Assembly (NCBI GenBank): GCA_037957365.1
Contig: JARHVA010008351.1
Location: 265,001-329,000, forward strand
Source: Torreya grandis
Lineage: Eukaryota > Streptophyta > Pinopsida > Cupressales > Taxaceae
Length of the DNA: 64,000 nucleotides
Direction of reading: 5' to 3'
Part shown: positions 34,338 to 44,799 of the stretch, in pieces
How positions within the stretch are numbered: position 1 is the stretch's first letter
How the letters are laid out: every line of letters starts with the position of its first letter
The notes under the pieces: generated by a model
What the model was told of the DNA's origin: nothing
Database searches by the model: none
What the model saw: the letters and a program-made list of their open reading frames with translations, nothing else
Position numbers and translations under genes: made by a program

Positions 34338-34351
34338 TGGTATCAGAGCCA
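34338..34351 (+). other. Chromovirus primer binding site (tRNA-iMet)
   Basis: TGGTATCAGAGCCA starts one base after the LTR end. It is complementary to the 3' end of plant initiator tRNA-Met and sets the plus orientation of the element. Confidence 0.93.
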
Positions 34352-34477
34352 CAATCCTACCATCCTGAGGGTTAGAGGCTTCTCATCCAACGACCGAAAG
34401 TTGGTCCTCACAGGTATTACACACTCAGGAGGGTTTTATTACAGGGAAATCAAAATTTGGATATTCAATAAGATCCA

Positions 34478-35829
34478 ATGGGTGATAAAAGCGAAGGAAA
34501 TCCACCGAGAAATGAAGGAAACAATGAGGACAAGGAAGTCAGGGGCCTTTTTAGAAATATGGAAATAGGGTAGCAACAGGTTGCAGATGTTGTACAAGTA
34601 CTCACTACTATGCTTCAACGAATGAACCCACAAGGGAGACATGATCCAGAACCAGAAGATAATAGGAGTGTAGTTGGGATTCCTATAGCTCAGAGAGTAT
34701 CCACTTGTACTTCAAATAGGCCTACACATCCCACGTTTTTGAGAAATGGACCAGAAGAGGGACATGCAGAAGAGGAAGGAGAAGAAATGTTTGCAGATAC
34801 TCTTATGGAAATGAACGATGAGTGGGAGTTATTGGCACCACAGGTGAGAGAACACATTAGATTTGATAGATTTGTGAGCCAAAGGAGAGAGTATTATAGG
34901 TCCAGGTAGGAAAGGAGATCGAGAAATTAGAATAATGAACTGAAGTATGCTACTAATAAGCTCACATTGCCCATGTTTGATGGTAGTGGGAAGGTTACCG
35001 CTTAAGCTTGGGTTCACAAGCTTGACACCTTTCTAACACTTAGAGCTATGGTAGAGGGAGATGTAATTAATTATGACACTTTACACCTGGAGGGAGTAAC
35101 ACACGATTGGTGGTACCATGGGATGGTTACTTTGCAGCACAACGGCATCACCACCTATCAGGAGTTTGTTGATAGATTGGTGAAGCGTTTTGACAAAAAA
35201 GATCCAGAAATTTACTTCAGACATTTAGCCCAGCTTAAACAAGTTGGGGATTTGGAGAGTTACATTGGCGACTTGCAGAAGTTGTCAACTATGGTTCCCA
35301 ATATTATGAGAGGTGGTTGGTTGTTTTATTTATTAAGGGACTATTAGAGCCTTTGAGAGGTTGGATAAAGGCTTTTGATCCACCGACATTGCAGGAAGCA
35401 ATGAAGAAAGCAAGGAGTATGGAACTTGTAGCCCCATCAAGCAAGTTTGGGTCATCAAGTAAGTTCGGATCAAAGGGCTCTTCTTCATTTAGGGACAATT
35501 AAACATTTCCCAAGAGCAAAGAAAAATCAGATTCTAAAGGGGATCATAAGGGAAAATCATCAGCTCCATTTGATTGCGAAACTCTAAATGATTTGCGAAA
35601 GAAGCTATGTTTTTATTGCAAAGGCCTCTATGACGCAAATCATGATTGCCCCTTAAGACCAAAGGGCAAAGCTAACCGAGTTATGTGGGCATTTTATGAA
35701 GATTCAGAATCTAAAAATTTTGATCAGCAAGCTGGACAAGAAGAATCAGTGGATAAAAAGTTAGAAAAAGAAGAGGAAAAGGAAGTAGAAATCAATCTTT
35801 ATGAGGCACAACTTACTAGTATCCAATAG
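34478..35829 (+). pseudogene. Chromovirus Gag
   Basis: From ATG 34478 (MGDKSEGNPPRN) an acidic N-terminus leads to the Retrotrans_gag core: LPMFDGSGKV, WVHKLDTFLTL, WWYHGMVTLQ, YQEFVDRLVKRFDKK and YFRHLAQLKQVGDLESYIGDL (about 34975-35290). Then come FIKGLLEPLRGWIKAF and a Ser/Lys linker. The zinc knuckle CFYCKGLYDANHDC at about 35609-35650 would bind RNA. Stops at 34566, 34907 and 35500 and a frameshift near 35310 break it. Confidence 0.85.
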
Positions 35830-35844
35830 GAAGGTTTATTTAGA

Positions 35845-36303
35845 ATGCGTGGTGTCCTAGCTGGTCAAAAGGTCATCACTCTTTTGGATACAAGGGCCTC
35901 TCATAACTTTATCAATGCACGTTTTGTGGAGAGGTGTGGGATCATGACTGAGGAGTTTGAAGGCATAAGGGTGAAGGTAGCTGATGGATACACCCTTAAG
36001 TGTGACATGATGATTAAGGATCTCCCTATGTGCCTAAATAACTATAACTTTAAGTCTGATTATTATGTGGTAAACATGAGGGACATAGATGTAGTCCTGG
36101 GAATGAGATGGTTCCATGCTATTGAGAGGTTCACTTTCGACCTTCGTGAGATGGAGATGAGTTTTGAGGTAGATGGGAAAACTCATTTACTAAAGGCCAT
36201 CAGAGATAGCAGTTTCAGTATGTTATCACTCAGGTGGATGGAGAGACTAATGCGACATAATATGGTTGAATGGGCAATTGAGTGTGTGTTGATGCCATTG
36301 TAG
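35845..36303 (+). pseudogene. Chromovirus aspartic protease
   Basis: The frame reads VITLLDTRASHNFINARFVERCG, then VADGYTLKCD and the flap-like DYYVVNMRDIDVVLGMRWF. The catalytic triplet is DTR rather than DTG (codon 3 AGG in place of GGG, a G-to-A change), which would inactivate it. The length of about 150 residues is normal for this domain. Confidence 0.85.
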
Positions 36304-36334
36304 GAGGGGCAACAGAAGTCATAATATCATCCGG

Positions 36335-37110
36335 ATATGCAGGAGTTGAGAATTAAGCATGGAAAGGTTTTCAATGACATTCCACTAGGTAGACCACCCG
36401 ATAGGGGTATTGAGCATATCATAGAACTGGAGGAGGGGGCTAAACCAGTGATGATCACCTCATACAGGCACCCAAAATGACTAAAAGATGAAATAGAGAA
36501 AACCATTAAAGCGCTGCTCGTAATGGGTCACATTAGACCTAGAAAATCACCATTTGCCTCATCAGTGATCCTAGTTAAGAAAAAGATGATACCCTACACA
36601 TGTGCATTGACTACAAGATGCTAAACAAGAGGACCATCAAAAATAGGTATCCTATCCCATAGATTGATGAGCTGATTGACAAGCTTCATGGCCCCTATCA
36701 TTTCTCAAAAATTGATTTGAGGTTTGGCTATCATCATATTCGGGTCAGAGAGCAAGATATAGAGAAGACGACATTTCGTGCCATTGTGGGCACTTCAAGT
36801 TTGTGGTTATGCTATTTGGGCTAACCAATGCACCAACAACTTTTCAGGCCACCATGAACAAAGTCTTCCAACCACAGTTGAGGAAGTTTGTACTTGTCTT
36901 CTTTGATGACATCTTGTTGTACAATAGGACATGGGAAGAGCATCTCGCTCAACTAGATACAGTATTGGGAATTTTGGATAGGGAGTCTTTGTATGCAAAG
37001 GAGTCAAAGTGCGAGCTTGGTATGACAAAGTTGTTATATGTAGGCCACATCATTAGTGTAGAGGTATGTGGATGGATCCTGATAAGATTCATGACATCAT
37101 GGATTGGCTG
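36335..37110 (+). pseudogene. Chromovirus reverse transcriptase
   Basis: Connector and fingers are visible (FNDIPLGRPPDRGIEHIIEL, GHIRPRKSPFASSVILVKKK). After a frameshift near 36590 the palm follows: [16 protein letters not shown], then the catalytic VLVFFDDILLYNRTWEEHLAQL. FFDD is a usual variant in plant gypsy elements. A second frameshift near 37060 joins it to RNase H. A stop also occurs at about 36477 (HPK followed by TGA). Confidence 0.87.
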
Positions 37111-37680
37111 ATTCCAGAGAATCTCACTCAGCTACGCGGATTCTTGGGTTTGTGTGGTTTCTACCACTGGTTTGTCAGCAGATACTCATGTCATGCAGTG
37201 CCACTCACTGATTTGATGAAGAAGGGTGCATTTATATGGACTCTGGAGGCACATGAGTGTTTTATGAGGTTCAAACAGATTATGACTACATGTCCCATCC
37301 TTGCTTTGCTTGACTTCATGAGACCTTTCGAGCTTTAGTGTGATGCTTTGGGAGAGGTGATTGGTGCTGTGCTTATGCAGGATAAGCACTCGATTGCATT
37401 TGAGAGCAAGAAGCTTAGAGGACCAAAGAGGAGTTATAGTATTTATGATAAGGAGATGTTGGCCATAATGCACGCTTTGGCCAAATTCAGGCAATATCTT
37501 ATTGGCATCAAATTTTGTATAAAAACTGACCATAATAGTTTGAGACACTTCTTGGGGCAGCAAGACCTTAATGACCATAAAAAAAATGGGTCAATAAACT
37601 TCAGTCATACAACTTCGACATTACCTATTTCAAGGGTACTCAGAATGTTGTTGTTGATGCTTTATCTCATCGACCACACT
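37111..37680 (+). pseudogene. Chromovirus RNase H
   Basis: The domain begins with the LRGFLGLCGFYHWFV connector, then FELx CDALGEVIGAVLMQ, HSIAFESKKLRG, YSIYDKEMLAIMHAL and IKTDHNSLRHFLGQQDL. An in-frame TAG at 37336-37338 replaces what is usually Gln or Glu before CDA, consistent with a C-to-T change of CAG. A frameshift follows near 37580, and the remaining strand (FDITYFKGTQN) appears in the next frame. Confidence 0.85.
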
Positions 37681-38720
37681 TGAACGCTATGGTTCAGATT
37701 TTAGAGGACTGGACGCATTTGATAGTGGCAAAGTACACCAAGGACACATGGGCATCAGGGATTATTGAGGGAATAGTTCAGGATAGCAGATATACAGTTG
37801 TAAATGAACTCATCATTTACAAGGGTAGGATCTATTTGACTCCAAGGTCAGAGATGAAGAGCATTATACTGTGAACTTTCCATGATGTGCCCACTGCAGG
37901 ACACCTTGGGTATTTCAAGATCTACAAGTAGATCAGGGAGAGGTTTACTTGGAAAGGACTTAAAGTATATGTTCTACAGTATGTCAGAGAGTGTCCCATT
38001 TGTCAGCAGAACAAACAGGGACACACCTATCCGGCAGGTTTACTACAACCACTTCCGATTCTTGATAGGAAGTGGGAATGCCTGTCCATGGATTTCATTT
38101 CGGGCTTGCCTAAAGCCCAGGGGAGAGTTGTATATATGTGGTTGTAGATTGGTTAACAAAATATGTCCATTTATTTCTGATTGCAGCTACATACATGGCT
38201 ACATAGGTGGCAAAGTTGTTTTTTCGAGAGGTATTCAGGTTACATGGGTTACCTCGGAGCATAGTTAGCGATAGGGACAGCCGATTCTTGAGTCACTTTT
38301 GGCAGGATATATTTAGACTCTATGGGACTAAACTTACTCTGAGTACCAGCTACCACCTACAGACTGATGGCCAGACAAAGATAGTTAATAAATGGGTGAA
38401 AGGTTACCTCAGGAACTACATAGCCGGGCAACAAAAGGCTTGGGTTAAGTGGATTCACCTATGAGAGTATTGCTATAACTCCACTTATCACATGTAGATA
38501 CAAATGACACCATTCATGGCATTATATGGCTATGAGGCCCCAAGTTTCCTCGATTTACTGCTAGGCGACATTAGAGTGCCTAGTGCTGGTGACTTGTTGC
38601 AAGAGAGCCAGGACATCATGAGGGCTCTCAAGGAGAACATTGCTAAGGCACAAAATCAACAAAAACAATATGCAAATTGAGGAGGACTGAGAGATATTTT
38701 GAGGTTGGGGACATGGTATA
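37681..38720 (+). pseudogene. Chromovirus integrase
   Basis: The H2C2 module reads FHDVPTAGHLGYFK and RECPICQQNKQG (about 37876-38020). The first catalytic Asp follows in SMDFISGLPK, the second in [14 protein letters not shown] (about 38254-38300). The Glu position is Lys in [10 protein letters not shown], a G-to-A-compatible loss. Multiple stops and shifts lie at 37929, 38140-38270 and 38460. Confidence 0.85.
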
Positions 38721-38733
38721 TCTGATGTTGTAG

Positions 38734-39115
38734 TTGTACCACCAATCAACACTTAGGAAGAGTGGTGTCAAAAAACTGAAACCATGCTACCATGGACCTT
38801 TTCAGATTATCAAGCGAGTTGGTGAAGTAGCATATGAGCTAGATCTCCCAGCGGATAGCAAAGTACACAATGTTTTCCATGTATCACACCTCACAAAGGT
38901 GTTGGGACATCATGTGATTCCGTCAGTAGTGTTGCCACCCTTGGATGATGAGGGGAAATTGATTCTAGTGCCAGAGGCTATACTGGATTTTAGAGAGAGA
39001 CAGTTGCGCAGGTGGACCATCAGGGAATATTGATCAAATGGAAGGATGTACTGGTAGAGGATGCCACTTGGGAGGGTGAGGAGATATTACAACACCCAGA
39101 GTTAAGATTACTTGG
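38734..39115 (+). pseudogene. Chromovirus integrase C-terminus with chromodomain
   Basis: The GPF module KPCYHGPFQIIKRVGEVAYEL and VFHVSHLTKVLGHHV lead to the chromodomain: EAILDFRERQ, then after a frameshift at about 39025 LIKWKDVLVEDATWEGEEIL. Chromodomains bind methylated histone H3 tails and steer insertion to heterochromatin. The frame runs into the antisense solo LTR at 39116; across that insertion it would have reached a stop within a few codons (past 40571). Confidence 0.85.
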
Positions 39116-40565
39116 TGTAGTATCCCTTGCTCAAACTGACCTTGAAATGCTGATTAGAGGCTCAAGGAATATCGTCGAACACCTTTCATACAATCTCTTT
39201 ACAGGCTATTTTTGTATTTCAGTTTGATTGGTTCTTGCTTGAATAAGTTTTGAACGTTGGTCACCTGAAGCACCAATGCTAGAGAAGGTGCAACCTCAAT
39301 GAAATAGAACCAAACATCCTCTCCATAAGCCAAATTGAACCCTTAATGGTGCTACCCCTATTTCAGACCTGAAGTTGCAGATAATAAGAATATTCACACC
39401 TTATTCACCTCCAAATATGCATCAAATATCATTGTCCCATCCTTAGGAAGGGAACATCTAAAATCATAGGAGAAATTGATGAGTATTAAACTTCCAATTT
39501 GCAAATATGTGAGGTCTGATATTCCAATCGATGGCTGCCAATGTGCTTCTAAAACCCATGATTTTTCCCACAGTAAATATGAATATTTTAAGCCACCAAA
39601 TGCCTTCAAAGTGAACCTCAATAATTAGCTTATTCCTTTCACATTGCTTCAATTGCTGTAGCGTTTACTGTAGCGATCACTATTCACGTGCACTATAGCG
39701 GTACTGTAGCACGACACTATTCATGCCACTATTCATGTCATCAACAATTTTTAGATCTGCAAATGATTAACCTTTGGAACCCTTGTGAAACTTAATGTAT
39801 TCTCCAATTTAAGCACAGATTAGACTCCTGGATGAAGCCCACAATGAAGCAATAATTCGAAAGATATTCCACAACCTCAAAATCACATTACCAATTGAGA
39901 GTCTTCGTTCCCAATGGCTAAAGTAATGGTAGAAACCCTAGCTGGTCTCATCACCAACAATCTCAAAATCAAATATCGATTCTTGGATGATATGAAGCTT
40001 GGGTGACCCTCTTAATATACTTTTTTTTCTCCTCATGAAGTCGGCCCATCTAGAAGCTTCCTTCTTATAATATTTTAGTTGCACTTTTAATAATATTAAA
40101 ATATGACTTTATAAATAATAAATTGAAATGGCCCCCTTTTTATGCCACATGACCCCTCAAGTCATAAAGTGCAAATATAATGTTAAAATATAATATTAAA
40201 ATATTAATTATTATTAAAGTGACCTTTAATAATAATTAAACATCATAACTTAGGCCAAACACCTTATTTCTCCAAACCAACTGAATACCGGAATCAACAC
40301 CGCTGAAATATTCCATTCAGGCTCCTTGCTATAAATAGTAACCCTGACTGAATGAATTACTATAAATAGTAAGTATGAGAGAAAGAGTCATGAAACCCTT
40401 GCAAAGGCCAACCCTAAAACTTACTGAACTCTGAAGAAGAAATAAACCATCCACTAACTAGGTTTCTATCACAAAAGACCCTCTAACCATCTGAGTTAGC
40501 CTACGAGGGCCAGTGATAGGCTAAACCATCATAAAATAGGATCACGCTAAAAAGGGGACATTACA
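39116..40565 (-). mobile_element. Antisense solo LTR inserted at the end of chromovirus pol (1450 bp)
   Basis: It starts TGTAGTATCCC and ends GGGGACATTACA, flanked by perfect CTTGG duplications (39111-39115, 40566-40570). On the minus strand it opens TGTAATGTCCCC and shares blocks with the chromovirus LTR: tagcctatcac against taacctatcat, cctcgtaggctaa, agggtctt, tactatttatagtaa. It is therefore a diverged relative in reverse orientation. No internal sequence is present. It contains frames 39394-39652 that are not genes. Confidence 0.88.
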
Positions 40566-40584
40566 CTTGGGGAAAAGTAATTTC

Positions 40585-40596
40585 AAGGAGGGTGGA
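40585..40596 (+). other. Chromovirus polypurine tract
   Basis: AAGGAGGGTGGA lies directly before the 3' LTR start (c, then TGTAAT at 40598). This is the expected primer for plus-strand synthesis. Confidence 0.85.
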
Positions 40597-40597
40597 C

Positions 40598-41911
40598 TGT
40601 AATATCCCTTCCAAGTTAGTCATCAGTCATAAGTGAGATTAACCTATCATTTTGACCCTCGTAGGCCAATAAGTTGGATCAAAGGGTCTTTTGAGGCTTG
40701 TATCGTCTCCATAGTTCAGTGGTTTCCAGTCTTGGCTTTCATTTGAGGTTTCTAGGGCTCTGTATGCTCTATGTACTATTTATAGTAAGTCAAAAGTTGA
40801 TAGAGAGAGACCCTTACTATTTTTAGTAAGGCATGTGGTCGTATGGAGATTCATCAACTTAGCCTCCAGTTCAGATGGCGTGATGAGATATTGTGTATTT
40901 AAGGAGTTATTCATGTTTATTTGGTTCAAATAACGTTAATAAATTAAAAGGCGATATTATTGAGTTATTTAAACTTAATAATTGTGGATTTAGGCGTCAT
41001 GAGGAAGGGGCCAGTTGAGTCAATTAATTATTGGGCGCCACTTTGATGTATTTAGTGAAATATTAAAAGAATGCAATGTAATAACATTTAATTTTATTAA
41101 TGGTGCTTTTTGGGAGAAATCGACCCCCTCTTGAAAGGATATATATTTTTCATTGAAGTTGGTGTTATTCATTCTATTAAGCATGGGTTTTAGTGAAAAT
41201 TGTCTGAGAGAAGGAAGCCAAGGGTTTCAGTGTTCTTCAAGTCATTGGAGAACGATTCATTCTTCAGTGTGCAGCCATTGGAGGTGGTGAAATATCCATC
41301 GAATTTGGCTTTTGGGAGAGCTTCATACAAAAGTTTCATTTGAGCTTAGTAGTGGAGAAAACAGGGGGTTTTGAGAGAAATAATACAACATTTAGAAGGT
41401 TCACGTTTGGAGCAAAGATTTAGGCAAACATTGGCACAAATTCTAAAGGGTTTGATTTTCTTTTTGTAGCCATTCATTTGCAGCAAGGGGCAGTCTATGT
41501 AGAGGGTCGAATTTGACCCAGAAGTCACCAGAAAAATCTAGAAAAATACTAGGAGGTGCCTAGCTTTGTTTATCCCAGCCATAGCGAATTCGAGTAAAAA
41601 GCCATCATATTGGGTGTGGTTTGAACTTCTATGTGTTATAACTTTTTCACTGCAATTCATATCAGCCATTGTAATACTTCTATATTTTTTTGGGTATGCT
41701 TGTATTCAGTTTTTTTTGAAGTTGATCAATAAAGTATTATAGCGAGGAGCTACATTTCATCTTGTTACGGTTCATTCTGTATCTTGCATTTAATTTCAAT
41801 ATTTTCAAAAAAATAAAAAAAATAGAAAAACCTTTAAAAACACAATTTTTTTTGCAAGAACAAATAAACCAAAAACAAACACCAGCAGTTGGGGTTAGAC
41901 GAGTTCTTACA
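40598..41911 (+). repeat. Chromovirus 3' LTR, uninterrupted (1314 bp)
   Basis: It starts TGTAATATCCC and ends GTTCTTACA. It matches both halves of the 5' LTR and preserves the empty site of the Tat-like insertion (ggtgaaat|atcc at 41293/41294). TATAA follows at 41912-41916. Confidence 0.93.
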
Positions 41912-41916
41912 TATAA

Positions 41917-42104
41917 TTTTCTGGTCCATGCTTTAGCATGAAGTCTACCTCTCATCCACACTTAGGATATCCCTTCCAAGTTACGCTTTTTTTGATGCAA
42001 TCATCAAACCTACAGTTTTATATGGTTTAGAGGGTGGGGACCTAGCTTAGGAGCCATTTTTGGGGCCCGTATTGAGAGGGTCCAAACTCTCATGTTATAG
42101 CATA
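41917..42104 (+). pseudogene. LINE reverse transcriptase fragment, piece 2 of 3
   Basis: It continues the LINE of 21885-22102 after the TATAA duplication. Shifted frames give HPHLRISLPSYAFFDAI, IKPTVLYGLEGWG and IERVQTLML. These match the C-terminal thumb of plant non-LTR reverse transcriptases (usual form: KP.LLYG.E.WG ... IE..Q). It ends at the GCATA duplication before the solo LTR at 42105. Confidence 0.78.
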
Positions 42105-43539
42105 TGTAATGTCTCCATTTCCACATCATTTATGAGTAGGTATCGAAGACCTTTAATCTAATTTTTCATAGACTAAAGGATTATTTTTGGGGTTTTATTT
42201 TATTAATTAATTATAATTGCTCGAATAGTGATTTTAATCATTTGCTCATATAAGGCAATTTTAGTTGATTAATAGAATATTTTATAAAAGTGGTTTTTAC
42301 CACTAAAGTATTTAATAGAAATAATTATTGGATTATTGTTTAAAAGTAATTTTAATTACTATTTATTATTTAGGCAATTAATTTAATATTATTGTTTGTA
42401 AAAAAAGAATGTCGGCTTGTAAGTGATCAAGACAAAGCGAAGATATTCTAAAAGTTGGCAATGAGAGTTAAAAAGAAGTATTTGGCCTTTCCAAGGTGGT
42501 TTGCCCCCTTTTGAATGGTACAAGTACATGGAGTTATCTTTTGAAGGATATGCTGAACATTGATATTGATTTTTCATGCTTGAAGAAAATATTGGGATGT
42601 ATGCCCAATAATTGTTTGCAGGTTTTGGAGATGATTATTTGACAAAATGGTGTCTTTTGACACCACCTTTGCAAATGTGGATTTGATAATTGCCTTAGAA
42701 TGGGGTGACTTGCTTGGTGACTTGTTTGTATGGATTTCATGCACAATTTGATGTCTAATTGACCTAGTTTCATTGCTAGAATTTATTGATGAATATTGCG
42801 GAAGTGTGACGTTGACTTTCCATGTGATTTGGCAAGGTTTTTAAGATATTTTTGAGTGGATAAATAAATAATAAATTCTGATTTATTTATTTATATTTTT
42901 GAGCATATTTTATGAGGGTTTGACTTAATAAATTATGGATTTGTGTCTAATATTTATTGTGTGAATTTTTTCAAGTCTTGTGACTTTATTGTGATTGAGG
43001 GTTTGATGTTTGAAGGGGTCTAAAACTCTAGTTGAAGGGTAAATATTAATTCTGATTTTTATATGCAGTTTTGACCTAGGATGACTAGGTTTGGAGTGGT
43101 ATTTGATCATTTTGAAGGCCCAAAAAGAGCATTGAATTTGTGTGGCAATTTTTGGTAATTTATTCATGATTTTTGACAAGGGTTTGAGTGAGAATTGGTA
43201 AATATTCAACTGCTATTTTATGCATAAAATAAGATATTTTTTAGCAAGGTTAAATATGATTTTCATCCACATCCAAGGGTTAAAAGGGTACAATTTTTTT
43301 ATTTTCAGTTCATGGCTTATTTTGGATCATTTTAAGGTGATATTTGCTCAAGGTAATTGTTGAAAATTACCTATCTATTTATTGCACATTGGTGCTGAGG
43401 GTTTGGAAGCAAATTGCATGTTTTTGAGGCATCTCTTTGAGCTAGGGTTTGCTGATTTTGCTAATTTTAGAATTCAAAATTTTGTGGATTTTAGGGAAAA
43501 CCCTTATTTGGTCCTTTGGCCCAAAAAGGGGATATTACA
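42105..43539. mobile_element. Solo LTR inserted in the LINE (1435 bp)
   Basis: It starts TGTAATGTCTCC and ends GGGGATATTACA, flanked by perfect GCATA duplications (42100-42104, 43540-43544). The near-symmetric termini leave orientation open. No internal region is present. Small frames inside (42389-42773, 42925-43209) are not genes. Confidence 0.88.
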
Positions 43540-43544
43540 GCATA

Positions 43545-44395
43545 TGCTCTGTTGAAAGTAGACAATTTCTCAGCACATTGTTCAAGCTAAATTTTCCACC
43601 CAACCGCTATGCCCTGAGACTATCTTTCGGCTTACTTTCTACATTCACAATCTTAGGTCCTTGGGGGACTTAGCTTCTGGTCATAAAAGATATCCATACT
43701 TAGCGCTTTGCTCGTTAGGGAAGATTGCTTCACTAGTCCCCACCAGATGCCAACACTATTGGTACTTTGAGACTAGATTGCTCCTTTCTATTGGCATCTC
43801 TATTGATGGACTACCCCATTTCATGTATTCCCTAGACGCTCTCCCGTATTCCTTCCCACAAAGGACATCATCACTAGAGCTACCAGAGAGGACATCTACA
43901 AACAATATATCTAGGCCAATCTCCCCCATTGAGCTACTCAATCGCAAGATTGCTTTTTGCACCGAGCATTTCTTACAAGTTGTGGATGGTATTATTTGTC
44001 ACCCTTGCTATCTCCAATGCCATTGGTCCCACAGCGTGAGGTTTCCCCTTGGATAGATGAGAGTATGTTCTCACCAGTTACAGGTTGAAACAAATCACCA
44101 CATTCTCTATTAGGACCAAATGTACCATCTTTGCTCCCTCCATGAGGTGGAGATCGAGGAGCACTTCATTTTCAGATGCCCCATTTACGATGAGATCTGG
44201 GGAAGGTATCATTGCCTCTACAGGGACTCAATGAACACCCTATCTACTTTCTGTAGATATCCAGACCAACGGTGCTTGTCTCATTATCTTCACGAGGTTG
44301 TCACCCTTCGGTGCAAATCCCTACAGGAGGAGCCTAGAGGCTCCAAAGCCCCTATGTTTGCCACCTCTTTCTTCCATCTCACCCAGGTGATTAGC
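43545..44395 (+). pseudogene. LINE C-terminal region, piece 3 of 3
   Basis: Two open segments follow (43661-44056, 44120-44395). The first reads GDLASGHKRYPYLALCSLGKIA; the second begins HLCSLHEVEIEEHFIFRCP and YDEIWGRYHCLY. That is the Cys/His-rich 'ETEEHFIFRCP' tail seen after LINE reverse transcriptase. A frameshift lies between them. No poly-A tail or LINE target duplication was located, so the 3' end (about 44395) is approximate. Confidence 0.72.
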
Positions 44396-44799
44396 AAAAC
44401 TAAGCACCATAGTTCAAAAACTTGTACTCGGAAATTACTTGGCAACCCAAAATTTTGGCTTGTACTAGGACTCGAGTTTCTCGACAATTACTTGGCATTA
44501 CTCGAAAACTCTATTGCTACCTAAAAACATATAAATTTATAAAATAAACTTAAATAATATGTAAAACATTGTTAAATGACATGAACAATGAATGTAGAGA
44601 CTGCATAAGTATATTTTTTTATTAAAATATGATTATTTATCAAAAGTCTAATATAATATAGATGCCTCGAGAATTATATCTCTTGACGTCTTTTATGTAG
44701 ATTTATCTAAGATATATATGCTAGTTTAAAGTTTCACTATCAAGTCATTGAATAAATATAATAAAATAATAACTTAACTTAGAATTTAACCGAAGTTAG
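44396..44799. other. Repeat-like spacer with actcgg/actcga motifs
   Basis: Positions 44400-44520 contain several tactcgg / actcgag / tctcgac / tactcga words spaced by about 20-30 bases. AT-rich DNA follows up to the copia insertion. No product recognised. The 5 bp gttag at 44795-44799 is the copia target duplication. Confidence 0.45.

Larger units (their letters stand above)
22103..41911 (+). mobile_element. Chromodomain Ty3/gypsy retrotransposon with two nested insertions
   Basis: The 5' LTR starts at 22103 and the 3' LTR ends at 41911. Perfect 5 bp target duplications TATAA flank it (22098-22102, 41912-41916). The PBS is complementary to tRNA-iMet and the polypurine tract lies at 40585-40596. 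The order is gag, protease, reverse transcriptase, RNase H, integrase, chromodomain. The element inserted into the LINE. It was itself split by the Tat-like element in its 5' LTR and by an antisense solo LTR at the end of pol. Subtracting both and their duplications leaves about 7.4 kb, normal for the group. All coding domains are broken. By eye about 45 differences separate the LTRs over the first 700 bases. Confidence 0.92.
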
